Origin: Loripinus fragilis
Lineage: Eukaryota; Mollusca; Bivalvia; Lucinida; Lucinidae
Assembly: GCA_964019695.1 (NCBI GenBank)
Contig: OZ026522.1
Span: forward strand, 64,131,811-64,195,810
DNA length: 64,000 nt
Reading direction: 5' to 3'
In this document: piece by piece, positions 55,901-64,000 of the stretch
Layout: every line of letters starts with the position of its first letter
Position numbering within the stretch: the first letter of the stretch is position 1
The notes under the pieces: model-generated
Seen by the model: the letters and a program-made list of their open reading frames with translations, nothing else
Told to the model about the DNA's origin: nothing
Databases searched by the model: none
Translations under genes and position numbers: made by a program

Positions 55901-57200
55901 ATGTTCTGATGTCATAAACGAAAGAATGGTCTGATGTCATAAGAGAAAATAATGGTCTGATGTCATAATAGAAAGAATGGTCTGATGTCATAAGAGAAAG
56001 AATAGTCTGATGTGTGAGAGAAAGGATGGTCTGGTGTCCTAAGGGAAAAGAGTGGTCTGATGTCATTAGAGAAAGAATGGTCTGATGTCATAAGAGAAAG
56101 AATGGTCTGATGTAAGAGAAAGAATGATCTGATGTAAGAGAAAGAATGGTCTGATGTCATAAGAGAAAGAATGGTCTGAAGTCATAAGAGAAAGAATGGT
56201 CTGATGTCATAAGAGAAAGAATAGTCTGATGTCATAAGAGAAAGAATAGTCTGATGTGTGAAAAAAAAGGATGGTCTGGTGTCCTAGGGGAAAAGAGTGG
56301 TCTGATGTTGTTAGAGAAAGAATAGTCAAATGTCATAAGAGAAAAATTGGTCTGGTGTAATAAGAGAAAGAATGATCTGTTGTCATAAGAGAAAAAATGC
56401 TTTGATGTCATAAGAGAAAGACTTGTCTGATGTTATAAGAGAAAGAATGGTCTGATGTCATAAGAGAAAGAATGGCCTGATGTCATAAGAGAAAGACTGG
56501 TCTGATGTTATAAGAGAAAGAATGGTCTGATGTCATAAGAGAAAGAATAGTCTGATTTCATTAGGGAAAGAATGGTCTTATGCTTGATGTCATTAGAGAA
56601 CATTTGTCTGATGTCATGAGAAAACGTTGTCTGATGTCATGAGAAAACATTGTCTGGTGTAATGAGAAAACATTTGTCTGATGTCCTGATAGAACATTGT
56701 CTGATGTCATGGGAAAATATTTGTCTGATGTCATGAGAGATCATTTATCTGATGTCATTGGAAAACATTTGTCTGATGTCATGAGAGAACATTTTCTGAT
56801 GTCATGAGAGAACATTTGTCTGGTGTCATGATGTCCGATGTCATGAGAAAACATTGTCTGATGATATGAGAAAACATTTGTCTGATTTCATGAGAAAACA
56901 TTGTCTCATGATATGAGAAAACAATTGTCTGATTTCATGAGAAAACATTGTCTCATGATATGAGAAAACATTTGCCTTTCTCTGTTAGTTTCTTCCATGT
57001 TAGCTTCAGCCTCAGAGGCCTGCCCATGCCTGGCATCAATCTGTATATCACATGCTGTTCTGACTGCACATTAGAATGCTCCACATGCCCAAACCAACGA
57101 AGCCTTCTCAAAATGAGGTTGAGGTTCTCAAGCTCAAGCTCTGATGATGTCATGAGAAAACATTTGTCTGATGTCATGAGAGAAACATAAGAAAAAAACA
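52975..57200 (+). repeat. 25-bp satellite array with higher-order structure
   Basis: The unit is close to AAGAGAAAGAATGGTCTGATGTCAT. About 140-150 units run from 52,975 to about 56,590, estimated from length. A diverged edge version (ATGAGAAAACATTTGTCTGATGTC) continues to 56,970 and 57,140-57,190. Shortened 20-22-bp units (GTAAGAGAAAGAATG) recur regularly. Higher-order repeats are visible: about 272 bp (53,065 matches 53,337) and 147 bp (starts at 53,704, 53,851, 54,148 and 54,295). Long minus-strand open frames (53,679-53,951 and 54,048-54,395) only reflect the repeat. Confidence 0.95.
56970..57145 (-). pseudogene. LINE C-terminal fragment inside the satellite
   Basis: Minus-strand codons give LRRLRWFGHVEHSN, then MPGMGRPLRLKLTWKKLTEK. 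This is the RLRWFGHVxR..GRxRPxxTW signature found at the C-terminus of several LINE reverse transcriptases. Both flanks are the same satellite phrase, ATGAGAAAACATTTG, so it was inserted into the array or trapped by its expansion. Confidence 0.7.
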
Positions 57201-57589
57201 TTCATTAAAAGAGAAATATCAGAAAACTATATCTGGTGTCATTATTTGATATGAAAGGCTTGTTTGATGTCATAAGATAAAACATTGACTGATGCCATGA
57301 GGAAAAAGAGGACAAATAGGAAAAATATTGACTCAATGACTGATAATATAAGATAAAACATTGTCCAATCATTTTTTTGGGATGACATCTGCTAAGAATC
57401 ATATGAGGCAACTCCAAAGTCCAATAAATCAAAGGTTAGCAACTTTGTGAGATCTTTTTCAAATATTTGTTTTGCCGTTGTTAATTTATCAAACTTCGTA
57501 ATAGTCTGTTTGTCGGCTAGAGTTACCATTACTCAGTCAATAGGTTGTTGCATACTACTGTTTCATGTATCTTTTAAATCATATAACCC

Positions 57590-57891
57590 TTTCACTCATT
57601 GTCTACTAGTGTTGTCTGCTCTTAACCTTTGCAAACAGAATTTGGACTCAGATCAGGTCCGACAAAAAAGCTGATTTTGAAAAAAATCAGCAGAGGGCTG
57701 AAAAGCCTAGTGATTGCCATTCGATCTCTACCTTTATACCACCCTTACCAACTTTAGCATGAAATATCTTGTGATGTGCAAGGTCTACACTGAAATAGTT
57801 ATACTGTACCATGTTTCTCCACCTGTATGTAAGATAATCCACTCGCTGAAGCTCGTGGATTATCCCCACATACAGGCAGACAACCCATGGT
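57590..57891. repeat. CAGACGAC-type fragment and an 84-bp hairpin
   Basis: 57,590-57,710 has TTGTCTGCTCTTAACCTTTG and GATTTTGAAAAAAATCAGCAG. 57,808-57,891 is a foldback: ACCATG, CCTGTATGT and GATAATCCAC are inverted after a TCGCTGAAGCTCG centre. Confidence 0.6.
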
Positions 57892-58310
57892 ATAACTTCT
57901 TACTTAATTACATGTACTATACAATGTCGATTTGTAAAATGGACTTGCAATTGGTAAGTTAGGTCATAAGTTTTGGGTAAAATTCAGTAAATAGAAAATA
58001 CATGTAAATGGTTTTTATATTAGATATGCATTTTGGCATAATTTTAGGTCCCTTTTCTGCTGGTAGGTCCCAGATGACCCTTTTCCATGTCAAAGCACTC
58101 ATTAAGAGACTTCAGATTACATGTATCTATTTAATGTAATTCAAATCCACCCAACTATGCGGGCTACATTTTAAACTGCATGTTCTGAAATTCACCAACA
58201 ATGAATGCAATTATCACAATCTTTCTTCATATTTGGGACCATTCATATGAAATACACTGTAGAGCATATTAAACCTGAGTGCTAGTGTTTTAATGAATTT
58301 ATTAAATGAG

Positions 58311-58385
58311 TTGTGAAAAGTGATAAAATGCAAAGCTAAGTGTTAAAGCGTGAGGTTTGCTGAGCATTTTATCACTTTTTCACAA
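58311..58385. repeat. Hairpin, 21-bp arms
   Basis: TTGTGAAAAGTGATAAAATGC and its complement with one mismatch surround a loop of about 32 bases. The flanks (57,900-58,310) hold no recognised gene. Confidence 0.75.
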
Positions 58386-58482
58386 TGAGTTAGATACATT
58401 CAATTATACAGAAGCAGGAATGGTAATTCTATTTATCATGACATTAAGATTAATTTGAAATCTCATTTCTGGCATTAAAAGT

Positions 58483-58715
58483 GAGGCCCTCCCAGGGGTT
58501 TGAGGGAACAGAGGAAACAGAGCATTTATTTCAGGGGAACAGGGGAACAAAGACCAACTTTTGAGGTGAACAGGGGAACAAAGACAATATTGGGGAACTG
58601 GGAACATAAGAAAACAAATTTTCCATTTTTGGGGAACAGGGGAACAAGCCAATTTATTTCAGGGGAACAAGGGAACAGGTACCCCCCCCCCCCCCCCCCC
58701 CCCTGGGAGGGCCTC
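58483..58715. mobile_element. MITE GAGGCCCTCCCAGGGG with C22 run, 6-bp TSD AAAAGT
   Basis: Perfect 16-bp terminal repeats GAGGCCCTCCCAGGGG. The interior iterates GGGGAACAG/GGGGAACAAAGAC phrases and ends in a run of 22 C (58,682-58,703). Flush direct repeats AAAAGT lie at 58,477-58,482 and 58,716-58,721. Open frames in it are incidental. Confidence 0.9.
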
Positions 58716-58719
58716 AAAA

Positions 58720-60650
58720 GTTTAGTATTTACGCATTGATGTTATGGATGTTATTTAATAGTGTTCTGGCATTACCAAAATCTGTAAAACTTTAGTGGTT
58801 TGTAGATTCTCATGCATGATGTTATTTCACGCGCGAGATGTGATGTCATATGATAGTGTGCATTATTTGCATGCTAGGTAATTTTCATGCTTTTGTCGCC
58901 CTTTTCTGATAAGTTTATTGGAACTTAGCCCAAAATGCTTGTGGGTTTATCTCGAAATGGATCTTTTCGGAGCACATGTTTAAAAGAAACATGGCACATC
59001 AATGCAAAGTCCAACTTGTTGCACTAACAATTCTAAGGAACATGCTCAAAGTTGATTCTGCAATATGCACGGTAATTTGAGTATGCAAATGCCAGGATTA
59101 TGCTATACACAACCAATGATGGTGATCAATTCATCACTTTTGAACAATCTTTTGACACAACATTTAGTGGAAGTGACTAAATTGTCACAAATAATAATCA
59201 GTGGAGCCTTAAGGTCGATCAGGTTCAGAAATGGCATTTATCTATCTGTTAATTGGGACTTTGATGAAGAATAAAAGGGTTCAATTGAGTTCATGTTTTC
59301 CTAGAATGGTAATTATTGAGCTAGGAATTGAAAACAACAATATGGCCATCAACAACAGACACAACATTCAACCTTATAAGCCAGCATTGACATGCTTTTA
59401 ATAAGTACTCATGGAGACTGGGTGCAAAGTTACTCACAGTTTTCATAAAAATATATAATTTGTTTGCAAATTCAAAAAGATTTCACCCGACAATAGCACT
59501 GTTTTAATGTGTAATTCAATTTACACCTTGGAACCCTCATCACAGGGATGTGAGACACACAGAGTCTTAACTCTTTCCTTCATGAATATTCATGCTAGGC
59601 CCCATCCACTATGAATAACTATATAAATAAATACACTTTCACGTTTGTACATAGAACAACAAAAATGACTTGGCATGTCCATTAGTGTTGAATCATATCT
59701 AATCATATTTCCATAAGCAAACAAGAAGACCCTGATCAGGCAGCTCTTACAAGAGCTGCCTGATCTGGGTGTGCTCTGTTTGCAAATGTGTTAAAAGGCA
59801 TCTCTATGAGGTAAAGGGGTTAAAACTTTGAGTATACGCACAGACTTCACAGAGTTGAGTGCATGAGAGTTATAGAGGGCACCAAGAAGTTGTATGGAAG
59901 GAAATGAATGCTAAACTTACAACTGGTGATCTATGATAGTGGCGAGACTATATTGATGTTCTTGATTTAGTTGGACTCCATGCAAGACATTGTTGATTTC
60001 TTCACTGTGCTTATCATAATAATCGGGCAATGGAAGTACTCTCCAAGAATTCTGAAATCAAGCTAGACTAAATGAGTCTGTTTGATGCAGACAGAAAAAT
60101 CCATTGAAGATTGGTAAATATTGAGCTATCTCTATTATTGCCTTTCACTGACACACCCATGGTAATTTTTATCCCCCCTGCACAGTATCAGAAAAGAATC
60201 TCTGTCGTGAATGTCCCCGCCCCCCATGAATACAAACAGAAGTTCATTGAAAAATGAAATGCAGGTCAATATGATCAGATGACCGTTCTTGACCAATCAG
60301 ATTAACGGATCTCAATAAATGTTATGACAGTTGTAACGTTATAAAACAATACATGTAAATGCTGAAATCTTTTGACATGTATAATTTTCTTGCAAATGCA
60401 ACTTCCCTTTAATTTAGCAAGGTTTTATATGCTTTCCCCCCCAAAAAATGCCAATTTTAGATTCTCTGCCATAAATTAAACTGCAGACATCCTATCAGTT
60501 TTGATAATTCCGCTGAATTTTTGGAGCCCGAAAATCAGCTATGATTGAAGTTTAATTCAAAGGTAAAGCAGTTGCAAGAACAATTACTGCGTTTGATGTA
60601 CCAACGTTTGTACATCTGTGCTTTTTACAACAATGATAACCCAGTTTTGC
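58720..60650. other. Non-coding; one foldback
   Basis: No gene was recognised in about 1.9 kb. At 59,727-59,770 GATCAGGCAGCTCTTACAAG with its complement is a CAGACGAC-family foldback core. Confidence 0.5.
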
Positions 60651-60863
60651 TTAACCCATAAAGCGCTGCCTACAATTTGTAGCAGACGAAAAAATCAAAT
60701 TTTGCTGCTTTTTCGAATTATAACAAATAAGGCATGACATTTCATGAGAATCGTCTGGCAGACGATTCTCATGAAATATCATTCCTTATTTCATTCGAAA
60801 ATTAGGAAAGATGTCACAAAATTTGTCGTCTGCTGCAGTCGTGATTGGCGCTTTAAGGGTTAA
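60651..60863. mobile_element. Foldback MITE with TTAA at both ends
   Basis: Left TTAACCCATAAAGCGCTGCC; right GGCGCTTTAAGGGTTAA. The centre is a palindrome (CATGAGAATCGTCTGG with its complement), and AAATTTGTCGTCTGCTGCAG faces TGTAGCAGACGAAAAAATC. TTAA borders both ends and could be the target duplication. It is related to 8,442-8,688. Confidence 0.75.
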
Positions 60864-60869
60864 TATAAG

Positions 60870-62270
60870 GGTATGCTTGTATCAAAACTTATTTACCTGC
60901 ATAATGCTACCAGATTTATCCAGATACATGTATTCTCTACAAAGTTTGCTTGGGGTGGGGTATTATATACCCTACTAAGTTTGCTTGGGTTACTGTCTGG
61001 GTATACTGTTATTAGTTGGTCCATCTATCTGTCCATTTTTTAATGTGTCCTTTTTAACCCTTTGGAAAATGACCCATCTTTGAGCTTATATCTACATCAT
61101 ACCTTTTTGTGTGTGAGCATCTAAGACTCTGGCAAGACTATGTGGATGTTCAGGCTCATCTGAGCCTTTCTTGCTTGCAAATGTGATAAGTACTTATATC
61201 TCATGAACTTGCTAAAATTTTATGTTTGTCTCGTGGTTCCCTAAGGGTTGTATAGTTGTTAAAACTTTTTTGAAGAACATAATTTAGACAGTTAGAATCC
61301 AGAGAGACTCATTGGAATCCCTATAAAACTCGGTCTATTGTCTTTAATGTAGACACAAAAGATTTTTGTGTGTGCTATGTCCATTTGTTAAGTAATTTCA
61401 GGAAGACATTTTGTTTGCTAAATTTTAAGTAAACCACAGAGGTGGTCAAACTTGTCTGCGTTTGGCTTTGTTTGATTGAGTTGTTGCCTTTTGGTCTGCT
61501 CAACCATGTCAAGTCATTTAGGGCAATACTTTAATGATTCTCTTAATTTATAATCTGGCTGGAGGACTCGAATTCACTCTAAACTAAACTCTAAACTAAA
61601 TCCTTAGACAACAAATACCTATAATACATCATGCAACATGCTAAAGCAGGCACATTCTTGAGACACATGAATCTTCTACCAGCAGTCAATCTGTATGAAA
61701 TGTTGAGGCTTATTTTTCCTGAATTCAAGACATATTATAATTTTAAAAAACCCTGTTGTGTGTGTTTGTGTTTAACATCCAACCAACAGTTAAGGACATA
61801 TGGAGATGGGGCCGATCCAACAGACTGGTGAATCCAGGGATCAAAATTACGACACCTGATTTTCAAGGCAAGTGTTTTATCCAGTCTTTCTTTAATAATG
61901 TACAGCAACTCTGTGGATACTCTGTGGATAGAAAAAAAGTGGTGCGATGTAAGAACCATGTTTCTTGGCATGGTCCGATTGATTTTGTGTTGGTTTATAT
62001 CTGTTTGAAAAGAAATAATTATTGAATCACCCCTGTACAAGTTGTCTGATTGAGAACTATTGGAAGAATGACTCTCTCGTAATTTGGCAAAGTTAGCGTC
62101 TCTGATTCACAACTGATTCACAAAAATTTCACAATATTCTGCATCTTAAAATAAATGTACGTGCTTAAAAAATTCCATTTGATGAGCTGTTAATCCTTTC
62201 ATGTCTGGAAACATGTCTAACGGGCAGGGTAGTAGTTTGACCAAGATGAGATGTCACAGAATGGGGCAAT
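60870..62270. other. Non-coding, nothing firm
   Basis: No supported exon. The open frames at 61,631-62,040 include GGAGATGGGGCCGATC and TTTTCAAGGCAAGTGTTTT, which look like an old tRNA-SINE relic, not a gene. Confidence 0.45.
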
Positions 62271-62298
62271 TAAGTCAGTGGAAGACTACTGTTTGCTG

Positions 62299-62790
62299 AA
62301 GTCTTTGAAATAATCAAGAACAAATTTAGCAACAGTACAGGAACACAGTATGTTCATGAAATGTCTCTGAAATAATCAAGAACAAATCTAAGAATAGTTC
62401 AAGAAAACATTATGTTCAAGAAAAGCATTTGAAACAATCAAGAACAAATTTAAGCATGGTTTAAGGAAACATTATGTTCAAGAAAAGTCTTTGAAATAGT
62501 CAAAAACAAATTCAAGAACAGTTCAAGAACACACTATTTTCATGAAAAGTCTTTGAAATAATAAAGAACACATTTAAGAACAGTTCAAGAACACCAGTCG
62601 ACACATCATTCAAGAAAAATCATTAAAATGTTCAAGAACATTTAATGAAAAATTCAAGAACATCACAAGTTCTTAAAAAGTTTGTGAACTGTTCCTATTT
62701 TACATTCTTGAACAGTTAAAGTACAATTGTTCTTGAACAGTCCAAGAATATTTGCTTAATTTCAAGAACTGTTCTTGAACTGCTCTTGAG
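62299..62790 (+). repeat. ~62-bp tandem repeat ending in an inverted TTCTTGAAC block
   Basis: Units start AGTCTTTGAAATAATCAAGAAC near 62,299, 62,363, 62,425, 62,487 and 62,550, each containing AAATTTAAGAACAGTTCAAGAACA-type text. From about 62,660 the complementary phrase TTCTTGAACAGTT appears, so the block can fold on itself. Confidence 0.75.
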
Positions 62791-63087
62791 TTATTATGGA
62801 CTCTATTAGGGGAGTTAGCTTAGGGGGTTAGCTATATGATAGTTAAAGAAAATATTTTATCACATGACGTCGCATTTGGGAGTGATATAAAGCCATGTAA
62901 TAAAATGGATAAATCACTAGTGGTTTACAGATTGAGTATAATGTTCCGTAATTACCTCCGGTAATAATTATTGTCCATCAGAACCAGGATGAAACAAAAG
63001 GGTTGTATATGCCTTCAATCTCAATCAGATGAATATTCTTTAGTCTTGTAATGAAAATTCTTCTTGTGGCCATTGCAGTCTTTAGAT

Positions 63088-63225
63088 AAGGGTGCTAATT
63101 AATAATTAGTTTTTGTTTTTCTCAACCAAAACATATGTTGTGGGTATTCAAAAGAGCCATCTCATTGAGATGGTTCTTTTGAGCACTCAAAACATACGTT
63201 AAAACTAATGGATATAAAAAATATT
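63088..63225. mobile_element. Foldback MITE, GAGACGGTTCTTTTGAG family, copy 7
   Basis: TTTTCTCAACCAAAACATATG, GTGGGTATTCAAAAGAGCC and their complements around an ATCTCATTGAGAT centre. The outer ends are eroded. Confidence 0.75.
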
Positions 63226-63474
63226 CACTATTCTATTATTTCTCTAGACCTTTGAAATGGAAAAAGCAAATGTGAGATGAGTAGTTCTTCGCTCTCTAAT
63301 GAAAACAATCATATTAACTAATTTAGGGTAATTTGTTTGCTGACAGAAGTCTTCTTGAGACCATCACAGAAACTACTATAGCTATTATGATATAACAAGG
63401 TTCAAGTGATTACTTTTTCTTAATCCTTATCATGCTGAATATTATAAGAGTCTATCATGAGTGTGAGGGTAGGG

Positions 63475-63565
63475 TAGAAAAATCCGTCCCGAGGATCACC
63501 CTTTGGCATCATGAGGCTTGCCGAGCGATTACAAATGGTGATCCAAGGTACGGATTTTTCTGATG
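63475..63565. repeat. Hairpin AAAAATCCGT..ACGGATTTTT
   Basis: Arms AAAAATCCGT and AGGATCACC are matched inverted by GGTGATCC and ACGGATTTTT, with a central GGCATCATGAGGCTTGCC. A short foldback remnant. Confidence 0.65.
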
Positions 63566-63806
63566 ATTTTTTTGTTCTGAAATTTTATGGTCTGGAGTCA
63601 CATGGTCAGGGTAGCTGCCATGCCCACATTGTAAGATACAAATAAAAAAAGATTCAAAAATCTCCATTACAAATTAACAGGCTAATGATCTTGAAACTTG
63701 GTACACAACGTTTGGAACTTGACTCCTGAAGGTAGCAACGCATTGACTTCGGAATAAAAAAAAAATGTTTTGAAGATTGGTGGAAGATTCAATGGCATAT
63801 CCGTAC

Positions 63807-64000
63807 CTGTCAGTATTTTCAGTACTTTGATTTGTCCCAAGCTTCTGGCATTATGTAAAGTATCATGTAAAAGCTCTGGTGTTAATTGTTGTAATAGATC
63901 TGTACTTATCTTATTGTGCCTTAATTGCTTCCATATCTTCACTGTTACATTCAATTTGGTTGTTGTTTCATCAGGTTCCTGGTCAGAAGTCTCTGGTCTC
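63807..64000 (-). CDS. Possible internal exon of an unrecognised gene, cut by the window edge
   Basis: The minus strand stays open from the window edge to 63,807, where GACAG is followed by GTACGG, a good splice donor. The encoded text is not repeat-like: an acidic start (SDQEPDETTT), then NVTVKIWKQLRHNKI and a Leu-rich helix-like part (DLLQQLTPELLHDTL, GQIKVLKIL). No family was recognised. The frame could instead continue to a stop at about 63,684. Balanced composition and the donor argue for coding; absence of any known motif argues for caution. Confidence 0.35.

Noticed and set aside
52975..56590. CRISPR-like look of regularly spaced repeats
   Set aside because: Units are contiguous 25-mers with no unique spacers, in a eukaryotic context.
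61756..62040. Overlapping open frames on both strands as exons
   Set aside because: Sequence resembles an old SINE relic and lacks splice signals or motifs.

Overview
Eukaryotic, AT-rich, gene-poor DNA, most likely from a bivalve mollusc. The reasons are clam-type Naiad-like Penelope retroelements, many families of short inverted-repeat (MITE-like) elements built around CAGACGAC/GTCTGCTG and GATCAGACTG motifs, CR1/Jockey-like LINE debris and tRNA-headed SINEs. No bacterial, CRISPR or operon-like organisation was seen. The assignment to bivalves is from memory of these repeat styles, not from a search.

Layout. 1-10 kb: non-coding DNA with MITEs, a SINE, a tRNA-like sequence and short tandem repeats. 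10.99-13.49 kb: a decayed LINE on the minus strand. 15.14-18.37 kb: a second LINE (plus strand), with a 46-base A run inside its old coding region and several MITEs inserted. 19.4-31.1 kb: a nested retroelement cluster. A LINE fragment (21.69-22.33 kb) is followed by a tandem array of Naiad-like elements on the minus strand, one full length (22.34-26.38 kb), then by a 256-bp duplication and a LINE C-terminus at 29.19-29.57 kb. 32-34.5 kb: two more decayed LINE pieces. 34.46-37.73 and 39.40-41.65 kb: two large non-autonomous DNA elements with unusual iterated termini and 8-bp target duplications. 41.9-48.9 kb: nested MITEs. 52.97-57.2 kb: a 25-bp satellite with higher-order structure. 57.5-64 kb: scattered foldbacks and single-copy-looking DNA.

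Host genes. Two candidates only. The better one is a 54-codon first exon (38,230-38,391, plus) with a signal peptide and the start of a furin/PC-type prodomain, ending at a splice donor; its later exons are not visible. A possible exon of unknown function lies on the minus strand at the right edge (63,807-64,000).

Main points of interest. (1) The full-length Naiad-like element has an N-terminal GIY-YIG nuclease and a C-terminal reverse transcriptase. Its reading frame is interrupted by four TGA codons, at least three at positions where related elements are expected to carry cysteine, and by no TAA or TAG; the other breaks are single-base frameshifts. This fits a selenoprotein-encoding retroelement. 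(2) Eight otherwise different short elements carry perfect 6-bp target duplications and CAG..CTG or GAG..CTC ends, which suggests mobilisation by one class of transposase, probably hAT-like. (3) The unreported-looking first exon of a proprotein convertase.
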